NCBI GenBank assembly: GCA_963831645.1
Contig: CAWHQZ010000013.1
Coordinates: forward strand, 1-64,000
DNA: 64,000 nt
Direction of reading: 5' to 3'
Origin: CAWHQZ01 sp963831645
Lineage (GTDB): Bacteria > Pseudomonadota > Alphaproteobacteria > Rhizobiales > Aestuariivirgaceae
Each line of letters starts with the position of its first letter. The stretch's first letter is position 1. Both the position numbers and the translations under genes were made by a program. A model generated the notes under the pieces. The model was given only the letters and a program-made list of their open reading frames with translations, did not search any database and was not told where the DNA came from. Shown in pieces: positions 38,180-47,187 of this stretch.

Positions 38180-39289
38180 GTGACCTCCTACAATCTCCTG
38201 CTGCTGCCGGGCGACGGTATCGGCGTCGAAGTGGCGGCCGAGGTGGAAGCGGTCATCGACTGGTTTCGCAGCGCCGGCGTGATCGATTTCGAGATCGAGC
38301 GCGGACTGGTCGGCGGATCGGCCTACGACGCCCACGGTGAGGCGATTTCACAAGCCGACATGGCCACGGCGCTCAGCGCCGATGCGGTCATCTTCGGGGC
38401 GGTCGGCGGCCCGAAGTGGCAAGCCGTTCCCTACGATCAGCGGCCGGAAGCGGGGCTGCTCAGGTTGCGCAAGGAACTGGGCCTGTTCGCCAATCTACGG
38501 CCCGCCCTGTGCTATCCGGCACTTGCCGCATCCTCCTCGCTCAAGCGTGACCTCGTCGAGGGCCTCGACATCCTCATCGTCCGGGAACTGACGGGCGGGG
38601 TCTATTTCGGCGAGCCGAAAACCATCACCGATCTCGGCAACGGACAGAAGCGCGCCGTCGACACGCAGGTCTACGACACCTTCGAAATCGAGCGCATCGC
38701 GCGGGTGGCCTTCGAGCTCGCGCGCACGCGGCGCAACAAGGTATCCTCGGTCGACAAGCGCAACGTGATGAAGACGGGGGTGCTGTGGCATGAGGTGGTC
38801 TCGCGGGTGCACGCAGAAAGCTATGCGGACGTCGAGCTGGAGCACGTGCTGGCGGACAACTGCGGCATGCAGCTGGTGCGCGCGCCCAAGCAGTACGACG
38901 TCATCGTGACCGACAACCTGTTCGGCGACATGCTCTCGGACGTGGCGGCGATGCTCACCGGCTCGCTCGGCATGTTGCCGTCGGCCTCGCTGGGGGCCGT
39001 CGATGCCAGGACCGGACGGCGCCGGGCGATGTATGAGCCGGTGCACGGATCGGCCCCGGATATCGCCGGCAAAGGCATCGCCAACCCAATCGCGATGATT
39101 GCCTCCTTCGCCATGGCGTTGCGCTACTCGTTCGGCGAAGGTGAATGGGCCGACAGGCTCGAGAGGGCCATCATGGCCGCGCTCAGCCGTGGTCTCAGAA
39201 CCCGCGACATAGCGGCAAGCGGCGAGAGTGCGGTGTCGACGCGGGAAATGGGCCAGGCGGTCCTGAAGGAACTCGAGGCGCAGGCGTAA
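38180..39289 (+). CDS. leuB: 3-isopropylmalate dehydrogenase (GTG start)
   Basis: Oxidatively decarboxylates 3-isopropylmalate with NAD+. GTG at 38180 gives 369 residues. Motifs: LLLPGDGIGVEVAAEVEAVI, the substrate loop PEAGLLRLRKELGLFANLRP, RELTGGVYFGEPK, the catalytic lysine region SSVDKRNVMKTGVLW, metal aspartates in DVIVTDNLFGDMLSDVAAML, and EPVHGSAPDIAGKGIANPIA. The enzyme is intact. Confidence 0.96.
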   Translation: MTSYNLLLLPGDGIGVEVAAEVEAVIDWFRSAGVIDFEIERGLVGGSAYDAHGEAISQADMATALSADAVIFGAVGGPKWQAVPYDQRPEAGLLRLRKELGLFANLRPALCYPALAASSSLKRDLVEGLDILIVRELTGGVYFGEPKTITDLGNGQKRAVDTQVYDTFEIERIARVAFELARTRRNKVSSVDKRNVMKTGVLWHEVVSRVHAESYADVELEHVLADNCGMQLVRAPKQYDVIVTDNLFGDMLSDVAAMLTGSLGMLPSASLGAVDARTGRRRAMYEPVHGSAPDIAGKGIANPIAMIASFAMALRYSFGEGEWADRLERAIMAALSRGLRTRDIAASGESAVSTREMGQAVLKELEAQA

Positions 39290-39323
39290 GCACGCCGGGC
39301 GCTCAATGCGCCGGGAGGCTCGC

Positions 39324-40280
39324 ATGGAGAAGGTGCTCCACTCCGTCATCGAGGCCATCGGGTCGACCCCATTGGTACGGCTGGACCGCATCACGCGAGG
39401 ATTGCAGGGGACCATTCTCGCGAAGCTCGAGTACCTCAACCCCGGCTTCTCCAAGAAGGACCGGGCCGCGAGGGCAATCATCGAGGAAGCGGAGCAATCG
39501 GGGGAGCTTCGACCGGGACAGCCGGTCGTCGAGCTTACCAGCGGCAACATGGGTACCGGTCTGGCGATCGTTTGCGGCGTCAAGGGCCATCCATTCTATG
39601 CCGTGATGTCGAAGGGCAATTCCCCGGAAAGAGCCCAGATGATGGGCGCGCTCGGCGCGCGGGTGGTTCTCGTCGACCAGGCGCCGGGATCGGTTCCAGG
39701 CAAGGTCACGGGAGCGGATCTGGATCAGGTCGAGCACAAAGCGGTCGAGTTGACACGCGAGCTTGGAGCGTTTCGGGCCGATCAGTTTCATCGCCACGGC
39801 AACTGGCGTTCGCACTGTAACGGCACGGCGCAGGAAATCTGGCATCAGGCGGATGGCGATATCGACGCCTTCGTCGATTTCGTCGGATCCGGAGGCTCCT
39901 ACGCCGGAGTGACCAAGGCCTTCAAGCGCCTCAAACCGGCGGTGCGGTGCTACGTCGTGGAACCTGACGGTGCGGCAGCGATCGCGGGGGAGGAAGTCAC
40001 AGCACCCGGTCACCCCATTCAGGGAGGAGGCTACGCGAAAAAGGCGCTCTATTTTCTCGAAGACGCAGAAATAGACGGCTTCCTGAAGGTCACAGGTGAG
40101 GAGGCCAAGCGGGTCGCCCAGCGCCTCGCCGCGGAAGAGGGCATATTCGGTGGCTTTTCAGGGGGCGCGAACGTTGCCGCGGCTCTTGGCCTGCTCGATG
40201 GCGAGATGCGCGGAAAAACAGTCGTTGCCCTGATATGCGACGCGGGCTTGAAGTATCTTTCGACCGACCTTTGGACGTGA
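39324..40280 (+). CDS. PLP-dependent cysteine synthase family protein
   Basis: 318 residues from ATG 39324, which has GGGAGG just upstream. The fold type II PLP core is visible: VIEAIGSTPLVRLDRITRGL, the Schiff-base lysine region LNPGFSKKDRAARAIIEEAE, the phosphate loop LTSGNMGTGLAIVCGVKG, and the GSGGS loop in DFVGSGGSYAGVTKAF. The family turns O-acetylserine and sulfide into cysteine, but the lysine context (FSKKDRAA, normally GSVKDRxA) and NMGTG loop differ from CysK, so a different beta-replacement or degradation reaction is possible. It lies between leuB and asd, an unusual place. Confidence 0.8.
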   Translation: MEKVLHSVIEAIGSTPLVRLDRITRGLQGTILAKLEYLNPGFSKKDRAARAIIEEAEQSGELRPGQPVVELTSGNMGTGLAIVCGVKGHPFYAVMSKGNSPERAQMMGALGARVVLVDQAPGSVPGKVTGADLDQVEHKAVELTRELGAFRADQFHRHGNWRSHCNGTAQEIWHQADGDIDAFVDFVGSGGSYAGVTKAFKRLKPAVRCYVVEPDGAAAIAGEEVTAPGHPIQGGGYAKKALYFLEDAEIDGFLKVTGEEAKRVAQRLAAEEGIFGGFSGGANVAAALGLLDGEMRGKTVVALICDAGLKYLSTDLWT

Positions 40281-40331
40281 CCCGCCACCGGTCGTATGCG
40301 CAGAATTGGTTGGGATATGAGGGGGCAGGGC

Positions 40332-40976
40332 ATGAAAGCAGAAGGCGACGTTGCGCCGGCGGCGGCCGCCGGGTTGCTCGAGGCGACTTGCGGCTCGAGA
40401 TTTGCGACCATCCTGGCCGACCCGCCATGGCGCTTCCAGAACAAGACCGGCAAGGTCGCCCCCGAGCATCGCCGGCTCAGCCGATATGGGACGATGCGTC
40501 TTGAAGATATTTGCCGCCTCCCCGTTGCGGATATCGCGGCCTCCACGGCGCATCTCTATCTATGGTGCCCGAACGCGCTCCTGCCCGATGGCCTCGAGGT
40601 ACTGGCCGCCTGGGGCTTCACCTACAAGGCCAATATCGTGTGGCACAAGGTGCGCAAAGATAGGGGCTCCGACGGCCGCGGCGTCGGCTTCTATTTTCGC
40701 AATGTCACCGAGCTGATCCTGTTCGGCGCCCGCGGCAGGAACGCCCGCACGCTGCCACCCGGCCGCCGCCAGGTGAATCTCATCGCCACCCGCAAGCGCG
40801 AGCACAGCCGCAAGCCCGATGAGCAATATGAGATCATCGAGGCGTGCTCGCCCGGTCCCTACATCGAGCTGTTCGCGCGCGGTGCCCGTCCGAACTGGAC
40901 CGTCTGGGGCGATCAGGCCGACCAAAGCTACCAGCCCACCTGGTCGACGTATCCGAGGCGCATCGCCGCCGAATAG
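40332..40976 (+). CDS. MT-A70 family adenine methyltransferase
   Basis: About 214 residues; ATG at 40332 follows a GGGGGC stretch, with ATG 40296 and 40317 as alternatives. The catalytic motif is ATILADPPWRFQNKTGK (DPPW), preceded by the SAM region. TAHLYLWCPNALLPDGLEVL, WGFTYKANIVWHKVR and ELFARGARPNWTVWGDQ are MT-A70 landmarks. Family members methylate N6 of adenine in DNA or RNA; phage- and plasmid-borne ones are often solitary. No restriction enzyme gene lies next to it, so it looks like an orphan methylase. Confidence 0.85.
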   Translation: MKAEGDVAPAAAAGLLEATCGSRFATILADPPWRFQNKTGKVAPEHRRLSRYGTMRLEDICRLPVADIAASTAHLYLWCPNALLPDGLEVLAAWGFTYKANIVWHKVRKDRGSDGRGVGFYFRNVTELILFGARGRNARTLPPGRRQVNLIATRKREHSRKPDEQYEIIEACSPGPYIELFARGARPNWTVWGDQADQSYQPTWSTYPRRIAAE

Positions 40977-40994
40977 CTCTGTGCGGCGAGCGCC

Positions 40995-41855
40995 CTAACT
41001 GCGTCGTGCCTGGCTGTCGCGGCGTGATGCCGGACTCGCATCCGGCTTCCGTGGGTGAGGGTTGGCGCCGGCCAGCGGAGCAGGAGCCGCCGGGCCAGCC
41101 GCCGCCCCGCGCTCACGACGCCGGCGCACCAGGATGTTCAGGGCCTCTACGGTCAGCGAAAAGCCGATGGCAAAATAGATGAAGCCGCGCGGAATGTGCA
41201 TGTGGATGCCTTCGGCGATGAGCGCCAGGCCGATCAGCAGGATGAAGGCGAGCGCAAGCATCTTGATGGTGGGATGCTGCTCGATGAAGTTCCCGACGGG
41301 CTTGGCGGCGAGCAGCATGACGGCGATGGCGGCGACGTTGGCGGCGATCATCACGGGAAGAAACTGCGACAGGCCGACCGCGGTAATGATCGAATCGAGC
41401 GCGAACACGAAGTCGATGACCATGATGAGCGCGATGACGCCGGCGAAGCTCGAGGCATGGGGCTGCGTCGGTCCTTCCGTCCCGCCTTCCATCTCCTGAT
41501 GGATCTCGGTGGTGCCCTTCCACAGCAGGAAGGCGCCGCCCAGCACGAAGATGACATCGCTCCACGACAGCTCGAAGCCGTTGATCTCGGTGATCACCGT
41601 CTTGAGCTTGGTCAGCCAGACCAGGGTGGCCAGCATGGCGATGCGGAGGACGAGCGCCCCCGTCAGCCCGATCCGCTGCGCTTTCGCGCGTTGCTTCTTC
41701 GGCAGCCTTTGCGAGGCAATGGTCAGAAAAACCAGGTTGTCGATGCCGAGGACGATCTCGAGAAAGGTCAGGGTGACCAGGCTGACCCAGCCGTCGACGG
41801 TGAACATCCACGCGTACCACGTGGACCAGTCGACGCTGGAAAGCCATGCCGTCAT
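40995..41855 (-). CDS. TerC family integral membrane protein
   Basis: 286 residues with about seven to eight hydrophobic segments. The two acidic signature motifs are LTFLEIVLGIDNLVFLTIAS and MVIDFVFALDSIITAVGLSQ, which form the probable metal site. Members of the family export manganese or act in tellurite resistance. The C-terminal 45 residues are Ala/Pro/Arg-rich and look disordered. It is divergent from asd. Confidence 0.9.
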   Translation of the reverse strand: MTAWLSSVDWSTWYAWMFTVDGWVSLVTLTFLEIVLGIDNLVFLTIASQRLPKKQRAKAQRIGLTGALVLRIAMLATLVWLTKLKTVITEINGFELSWSDVIFVLGGAFLLWKGTTEIHQEMEGGTEGPTQPHASSFAGVIALIMVIDFVFALDSIITAVGLSQFLPVMIAANVAAIAVMLLAAKPVGNFIEQHPTIKMLALAFILLIGLALIAEGIHMHIPRGFIYFAIGFSLTVEALNILVRRRRERGAAAGPAAPAPLAGANPHPRKPDASPASRRDSQARRS

Positions 41856-41990
41856 TGTCGCCCACGGTTCGCGGAGGATCGCTACTGGCTGACATAATTT
41901 ACCGGTCAGGCCAATTCAAGCCAAAGCGCTCATTGACTAATGGAACAAAGCTGGTAGTCCGATGCGCTCCAGCGAGAGGACTCGGGTTCC

Positions 41991-43028
41991 ATGGGCTACA
42001 AGGTCGCAGTCGTGGGCGCCACCGGCAACGTCGGCCGCGAGATGCTCAACATCCTGGCCGAACGCGAGTTTCCGGTCGACGAGGTCTCTGCGGTCGCCTC
42101 GCGGCGGTCGCTCGGCACGGAAGTCTCGTTCGGCGACAGGACGCTGAAGTGCAGGGACCTCGAACAGGTCGATTTCCGCGGGCTGGACTTCTGCCTGATG
42201 TCGGCAGGCTCGGAAGTGTCCAAAGAGTGGTCGCCGAAGATCGGCGCCACCGGCTGTCTCGTCATCGACAACTCTTCGTGCTGGCGCTACGAGCCCGACG
42301 TTCCACTGGTGGTGCCGGAAGTGAATGCCCATGTGCTGCACGAGTTCATGGCGAAGAGCGGCCGGCGCAACATCATCGCCAACCCCAATTGCTCGACCGC
42401 CCAGCTGGTCGTGGCCCTGAAGCCGCTGCATGACGCGGCGCGCATACGCCGAGTGGTCGTGGCGACCTACCAGTCGGTCTCCGGCGCCGGCAAGGAAGCC
42501 ATGGACGAGCTGTGGAACCAGACCAAGGGCATTTTCGTCACCGACGCGCCGGCGCCGAAGAAGTTCACCAAGCAGATCGCCTTCAACTGCATTCCCCATA
42601 TCGACTCGTTCCAGGACGACGGGTTCACGCGCGAGGAGTGGAAGATGACGGTCGAGACCAAGAAGATTCTCGATCCCAAGATCAGGCTCACCGCCACCTG
42701 CGTGCGCGTGCCGGTGTTCGTGGGCCACGGAGAAGCGGTCAACATCGAATTCGAGAACCCGATCAGCGCCGAGGAAGCGCGCAACCTGCTGCGCGAGGCG
42801 CCCGGCTGTCTCGTCGTCGACAAGCGCGAGGACGGCGGCTACGTGACGCCCGTCGAGTGCGTGGGCGACTTCGCTACCTACATCTCGCGCATCCGCGAAG
42901 ATGCGACGGTCGAGAACGGCCTCGCCATGTGGGTGGTGTCCGACAATCTCAGGAAGGGTGCTGCCCTCAACACGGTGCAGATCGCCGAGGCCCTGATCAA
43001 CCGCGGGCTTTTGAAAAAGGCAGCATAA
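41991..43028 (+). CDS. asd: Aspartate-semialdehyde dehydrogenase
   Basis: Reduces aspartyl phosphate to the semialdehyde for Lys, Thr, Met and diaminopimelate. 345 residues: YKVAVVGATGNVGREMLNIL (NADP fold), LMSAGSEVSKEW, catalytic cysteine in IIANPNCSTAQLVVAL, YQSVSGAGKEAMDEL, and the histidine region RVPVFVGHGEAVNIEF. GAGAGGA upstream serves as ribosome-binding site. Intact, single gene. Confidence 0.97.
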   Translation: MGYKVAVVGATGNVGREMLNILAEREFPVDEVSAVASRRSLGTEVSFGDRTLKCRDLEQVDFRGLDFCLMSAGSEVSKEWSPKIGATGCLVIDNSSCWRYEPDVPLVVPEVNAHVLHEFMAKSGRRNIIANPNCSTAQLVVALKPLHDAARIRRVVVATYQSVSGAGKEAMDELWNQTKGIFVTDAPAPKKFTKQIAFNCIPHIDSFQDDGFTREEWKMTVETKKILDPKIRLTATCVRVPVFVGHGEAVNIEFENPISAEEARNLLREAPGCLVVDKREDGGYVTPVECVGDFATYISRIREDATVENGLAMWVVSDNLRKGAALNTVQIAEALINRGLLKKAA

Positions 43029-43081
43029 CGCACGGCCGATTTTCGGCATGATCGCGACCTCGGCAAACGCCGGGGTTGATG

Positions 43082-43867
43082 TCAGGCGCGCAGAGCCGCG
43101 AGGTTCAGCACGTTCGAGCCCGCACTCGCCTCGATCACCCGCTCGATTGCCGTGACCGAAGCGCGCAGCGCGGCCGGGCCGTCGCTGCCGAGAAGCCGGT
43201 GCGCCAGATACAACCCGGACAGGAGATCGCCGGTACCGTGGGGAGCGCTCGGCTGCAGCTCGGTCTCGACCTGCGTCCAGCCGTTGGCGTCGATGAGCAT
43301 CGTCAGCAGATGATTTTGACGACCCGGTATCGAGGTCGCGATCACCGACGGAGCGGCGAGTTTGCCGGCCGCGGCCGCGGCGTCATCCTTGTCGGCGACG
43401 GCCTCACCCGAAAGCCACTCGAGCTCGAACCGGTTGGGTGTCATGGCGTCGGCCAGAGGCGCCAGCTCATCGCGGATCGCCGCCGCCACGGGCTCGGGCA
43501 CGTAAAGTCCTCTTTCGTCATCGCCGAGCACCGGATCGCACAGATAGAGCACCGGACGGCTGCGGCTCTTTCGATTGCGGATGGCGCGAGCGATGCAACC
43601 GATTTGCTCGACGTCAGCGAAGTAGCCCGTCATTATGCCGGCGCAGGCGTCCATGACGCCCAGTCCGTCAAGCGCATCCAGGATCGCCGCCAGGTCGCGC
43701 GCCGGGGTCCGAAGGCTGGCCGGGCGGCCGAGGCCGGGATGACAGGAAAGAACGATCGTCGGCACGGCGTGAACCATCAGGCCCAGCGATTCCATGGCGG
43801 GAACGGCGGCGGAGTTACCGACCGACCCGTAGGCGACGTGCGAGGAAATGGCGAGGGCTTGCGTCAT
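43082..43867 (-). CDS. pdxY: Pyridoxal kinase
   Basis: Phosphorylates pyridoxal in the B6 salvage pathway. ATG at 43867 gives 261 residues (MTQALAISSHVAYGSVGNSA); a TTG at 43873 is in frame too. Ribokinase-fold landmarks: HVAYGSVGNSAAVPAMESLG, VLYLCDPVLGDDERGLYVPE, MTPNRFELEWLSG and the anion hole with catalytic aspartate HGTGDLLSGLYLAH. It begins three bases after the stop of the oxidoreductase gene upstream, so the two are one operon, joining an FAD amino-acid oxidase to B6 salvage. Confidence 0.92.
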   Translation of the reverse strand: MTQALAISSHVAYGSVGNSAAVPAMESLGLMVHAVPTIVLSCHPGLGRPASLRTPARDLAAILDALDGLGVMDACAGIMTGYFADVEQIGCIARAIRNRKSRSRPVLYLCDPVLGDDERGLYVPEPVAAAIRDELAPLADAMTPNRFELEWLSGEAVADKDDAAAAAGKLAAPSVIATSIPGRQNHLLTMLIDANGWTQVETELQPSAPHGTGDLLSGLYLAHRLLGSDGPAALRASVTAIERVIEASAGSNVLNLAALRA

Positions 43868-43869
43868 GC

Positions 43870-45063
43870 TCAAATGATGTTGAGTTCACCATAAGGCTCG
43901 CCGCGCACGATGCGGTCGTAACCCATGCGCGCGAGATCGATCGTCGTGAAGCGCCCGTGCACGATGAGCTCGGCAAGTGCGTTGCCCACGGCGGGGGCCT
44001 GTTGCAGCCCGTGACCGGAAAAGCCGTTGGCGAAGTAAAAGTTCCCGATTTCCGGGTGTCTGCCGATCACGCCGTTCTCATCGAAGGAGTTGAAGTCATA
44101 ATGCCCGACCCAGGCGTTCGTCACCTTGAGCGTCTCGAAGGCCGGTACGCGCCGGGCAAGCAGCGGCCAGATTCGTTCTTCAAACCAGGCATGATCGACG
44201 CTCCAGTCCATGGGTTCCGGTTCCTCGGCGGGTGAGGGTGACAGGCCGGACAGAAAGAAATTTCCCTCCGGCCGCAAGTAGAATCCGGTGGGGTCGATGG
44301 TCAGCGGTCCCGACCGCAGGGCTTCGGGCGCGGATGGACAGTCGAGCACATATACGTACCGCTTGCGCGGGCCGACCGGCAAGGGGATGCCGGCCATCCC
44401 GGCAAGCTTCCCGGCGCCCGCGCCCGCCGCGTTGACGAACGCCCCGCATCCGATGGCGCCTGCGGTCCGGGCGGTAATGGACGTTATCGCCGCCGTTCCC
44501 GCCTCGACAGCGGTGATTTCGTCATTCACGATCTCGGTCCCCATTCGTTGGGCAGCCTTGCGCAACAGGTTCATCAGCGAGGGGGGATCGAGCCAGCCTT
44601 CGCCCGAGCGGCCGAACGCGCCGCAGGCGATGTCTTCGCAGGCAAGCCATGGAAACCGCTGCGCCAGTGCGGATGCGTTAATGGTCTCGATGTCTGCACC
44701 CATGCTCCTCTGAAGCGCGGCGTTCGCTTCGAGTGCTGCCGCACCTTCTGCAGTGGCGAGGTTCAGATAGCCCTGCTCGCGGAAGGCGACATCGGCGTCG
44801 GCGCCGAACTCCTGCTTGAGGTTGCGGATCAGCGCCAGCCCGAATTGCGACAGCAGGATGTTTTCGGGACAGGAAAACTGCTGGCGTATGCCGCCCACCG
44901 CGCGGGCCGTGCACGAGAAGGCGTAGCTGGTGTCCTTCTCGATGATGGCGATCGAGCCGGTAAAGCCGTGCTTGCGCAGGTAGTAGGCGGTAGCGCTGCC
45001 AACGACGCCGCCACCGACGATTGCCACATCGATCGTACGCAAGTCGCTTCCCCATTTTCGCAT
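43870..45063 (-). CDS. FAD-dependent oxidoreductase of the D-amino-acid/sarcosine oxidase family
   Basis: 397 residues with an N-terminal FAD motif TIDVAIVGGGVVGSATAYYL and IIEKDTSYAFSCTARAVGGI, a substrate domain, and the C-terminal FAD motif FYFANGFSGHGLQQAPAVGN. The GIRQQFSCPENI stretch resembles FOXRED1-like and sarcosine-oxidase-like relatives. The true substrate cannot be read from sequence; an N-methylated or D-amino acid is likely. It is the first gene of the pair with pdxY. Confidence 0.85.
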   Translation of the reverse strand: MRKWGSDLRTIDVAIVGGGVVGSATAYYLRKHGFTGSIAIIEKDTSYAFSCTARAVGGIRQQFSCPENILLSQFGLALIRNLKQEFGADADVAFREQGYLNLATAEGAAALEANAALQRSMGADIETINASALAQRFPWLACEDIACGAFGRSGEGWLDPPSLMNLLRKAAQRMGTEIVNDEITAVEAGTAAITSITARTAGAIGCGAFVNAAGAGAGKLAGMAGIPLPVGPRKRYVYVLDCPSAPEALRSGPLTIDPTGFYLRPEGNFFLSGLSPSPAEEPEPMDWSVDHAWFEERIWPLLARRVPAFETLKVTNAWVGHYDFNSFDENGVIGRHPEIGNFYFANGFSGHGLQQAPAVGNALAELIVHGRFTTIDLARMGYDRIVRGEPYGELNII

Positions 45064-45085
45064 CCACAGTGCCGCAACCCGTTTT

Positions 45086-45110
45086 CGTCATTCCGGCGCA
45101 AGCCGGAATC
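45086..45110 (+). repeat. Short dispersed palindromic repeat, copy 3
   Basis: CGTCATTCCGGCGCAAGCCG followed by GAATC, with perfect TTCCGGC/GCCGGAA arms. It lies between the divergent oxidoreductase and CoA-lyase genes. It is nearly identical to copy 1 at 22557. Confidence 0.65.
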
Positions 45111-45205
45111 CCGCTAAGGCCTTTCCGCTTGCGGAGACCTCATCCGCCAGCCGCGCTATCGAAACAGGCAATGCGAATGAACTGAATATGCGCTAGGACC
45201 TCGCC

Positions 45206-46087
45206 ATGAACAACATCCGGCCCCGCCGCAGCGTTCTCTACATGCCGGGCTCGAACGAACGCGCGCTGGAAAAGGCGAAAACGCTGCCGGCCGATGCGTT
45301 GATTCTCGATCTCGAGGATTCGGTGGCGCCGGAAGCCAAGGAGATGGCACGCCGCCAGGTTTGCGCCGCCGTCGAGCAGGGCGGCTATGGCAGGCGCGAG
45401 GTGGTGATCCGCATCAACGCGCTCGATACGCCGTGGGGCAGCGCCGACCTGGAGGCGGCGGCCCGGGTTCCGGCCGATGCCATCCTGGTGCCGAAGGTGT
45501 CGCAGCCCGCCGACGTGCTGCGGGCCGCAGAGAAGGCGATCTCGGCGGGCGCCTCCCGAACGGTGCGCCTGTGGGCGATGGTGGAGACGCCCGCTGCGAT
45601 CCTGAATGCCAGGGAGATCGCCGCCGTCGCCGCCGACCCTCGAAGCCTTCTCGCCTGCTTCGTCATGGGCACCAACGATCTCCTGAAGGAATCGCGCGCC
45701 CGGGCTCTCGATGGGCGGGTCGCGGTCGTGCCCTGGCTCGCCATCACCATACTCGCCGGCCGCGCCTACGGGCTGGACGTCATCGACGGCGTCTACAACG
45801 ACTTCAAGAATGCGGAGGGCTTTCGTGCCGAATGCGAGCAGGGCCGAACGCTCGGCATGGACGGCAAGACGCTCATCCATCCATCGCAGATCGATCCCTG
45901 CAACCAGGTGTTCTCGCCCTCGCCGGAGGAGATCGCGTGGGCGCATCGGGTCATCACCGCTTTCGCGGCCGGGGAGAGCGCCGGCAAGGGCGTCATCAAC
46001 GTGGATGGCCGCATGGTCGAACGGCTTCATCTCGCGATGGCGGAGCGCACGGTGGCGATCGGGGAAGCGATCGGACCTGCTGCATGA
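45206..46087 (+). CDS. CoA ester lyase (malyl-CoA/citramalyl-CoA lyase type, CitE-like)
   Basis: 293 residues of the HpcH/HpaI-CitE TIM-barrel family: RRSVLYMPGSNERALEKAK, LILDLEDSVAPEAKEMARR (metal-site aspartate), PKVSQPADVL, LWAMVETPAAILNAREIAA (metal glutamate), and KTLIHPSQIDPCNQVFSPS. Its neighbour, overlapping by ATGA, is a mesaconyl-CoA hydratase; that pairing supports (beta-methyl)malyl-CoA cleavage to glyoxylate and acetyl- or propionyl-CoA, as in the ethylmalonyl-CoA pathway. Other enzymes of that pathway are not in the window. Confidence 0.87.
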   Translation: MNNIRPRRSVLYMPGSNERALEKAKTLPADALILDLEDSVAPEAKEMARRQVCAAVEQGGYGRREVVIRINALDTPWGSADLEAAARVPADAILVPKVSQPADVLRAAEKAISAGASRTVRLWAMVETPAAILNAREIAAVAADPRSLLACFVMGTNDLLKESRARALDGRVAVVPWLAITILAGRAYGLDVIDGVYNDFKNAEGFRAECEQGRTLGMDGKTLIHPSQIDPCNQVFSPSPEEIAWAHRVITAFAAGESAGKGVINVDGRMVERLHLAMAERTVAIGEAIGPAA

Positions 46088-47130
46088 GCAAGGAAGGGGT
46101 CGGCAATTTTTTCGAGGATTTCCGCCTTCACCAGACGTTCCGCCACGCCACACCGCGCACCGTGCAGACCTCGGACATGACGCTCTACACCGCGCTCTAC
46201 GGGTCCCGGTTCGCGGTGCAGCAGTCGGAGCCGTTCGCGCGGGCCATCGGCTATCCCGCGCCGCCGCTCGACGATCTGCTCGTCTTCCATATCGTGTTCG
46301 GCAAGTCGGTTGCCGATATCTCGCTCAACGCCACGGCCAACCTCGGCTATGCGGACTGCCGGTTCCTGGCGCCCGTCTATGCCGGCGACACGCTCACCGC
46401 GTCCTCGGAAGTGATTGGTCTCAAGGAGAACTCGAGCGGCAAGACGGGAACGGTGTATGTGCGCACGGCCGGGTACAACCAGCGCGACGAATGCGTGCTC
46501 GAATACGTCCGTTGGGTCATGGTGCCGAAGCGCGGCAACCTTCCTGTCCGCGAGCCCGCGGTGCCGCAGCTCCCCGCCGAGGTGGTGCTCGCCGGCCTGG
46601 GCGCCGGCTGTCCGCCGATCGATTGCACCCGGTGGGACGATGACCTCGCCGGCAGCCGGCGCCGCTTCGACCATTATTCAGTCGGCGAAAACATCGACCA
46701 CGTGGACGGAGTGACTGTGGAGGAGGCGGAGCACATGATGGCGGCCCGGCTCTACCAGAACACCTCACGGGTGCACTTCAACGCCCTGGCGGAACGAGGC
46801 GGACGCTTCGGCCGGCGCATCGCCTACGGCGGTCACGTCATGTCGATTGCCCGCGCTCTGTCCTTCAACGGGTTCGCCAACGCCTTCCACCTCTCTGCCA
46901 TCAACGCCGGCCGCCACGTGGCGCCCGTGTTCGCAGACGACACCGTCCATGCCTGGACGACAGTCGCGGGCAAGGCGCCGCTCGAAGACCGCGGAGATGT
47001 CGGCGCGCTGCGGCTCGTCACCTGCGCCATCAAGAACGTCACTGCGGCTCTCTTCCCGACCGCGCCGGCGTCGAAAGACGAGCCTGGCGTGGTGCTCGAG
47101 CTCGATTACTGGGTGCTGATGCCGAGATGA
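46084..47130 (+). CDS. mch: Mesaconyl-CoA hydratase-like MaoC family protein
   Basis: 348 residues from ATG 46084, overlapping the CoA-lyase stop. Two hotdog domains: N-terminal with FRHATPRTVQTSDMTLYTAL and LDDLLVFHIVFGKSVADISL, C-terminal with IDHVDGVTVEEAEHMMAARL, FGRRIAYGGHVMSIARALSF and HAWTTVAGKAPLEDRGDVG. Length and double-hotdog form match mesaconyl-CoA hydratase (about 340-350 residues), which interconverts mesaconyl-CoA and beta-methylmalyl-CoA. The partner lyase would act on that product. Confidence 0.85.
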   Translation: MSKEGVGNFFEDFRLHQTFRHATPRTVQTSDMTLYTALYGSRFAVQQSEPFARAIGYPAPPLDDLLVFHIVFGKSVADISLNATANLGYADCRFLAPVYAGDTLTASSEVIGLKENSSGKTGTVYVRTAGYNQRDECVLEYVRWVMVPKRGNLPVREPAVPQLPAEVVLAGLGAGCPPIDCTRWDDDLAGSRRRFDHYSVGENIDHVDGVTVEEAEHMMAARLYQNTSRVHFNALAERGGRFGRRIAYGGHVMSIARALSFNGFANAFHLSAINAGRHVAPVFADDTVHAWTTVAGKAPLEDRGDVGALRLVTCAIKNVTAALFPTAPASKDEPGVVLELDYWVLMPR

Positions 47131-47141
47131 TGTATCGGAAT

Positions 47142-47187
47142 CCCTCTCCCCTTTGGGGCCCCTTTGGGGAGAGGGTAGGGTGAGGGG
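47142..47187. repeat. Palindromic CTCTCCCC repeat, copy 1
   Basis: CCCTCTCCCC and GGGGAGAGGG arms around a GGGGCCCC core, followed by TAGGGTGAGGGG. It lies after mch and could fold strongly in RNA, perhaps serving as a transcript end. It belongs to the common bacterial CTCTCCCC...GGGGAGAG intergenic class. Confidence 0.6.
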
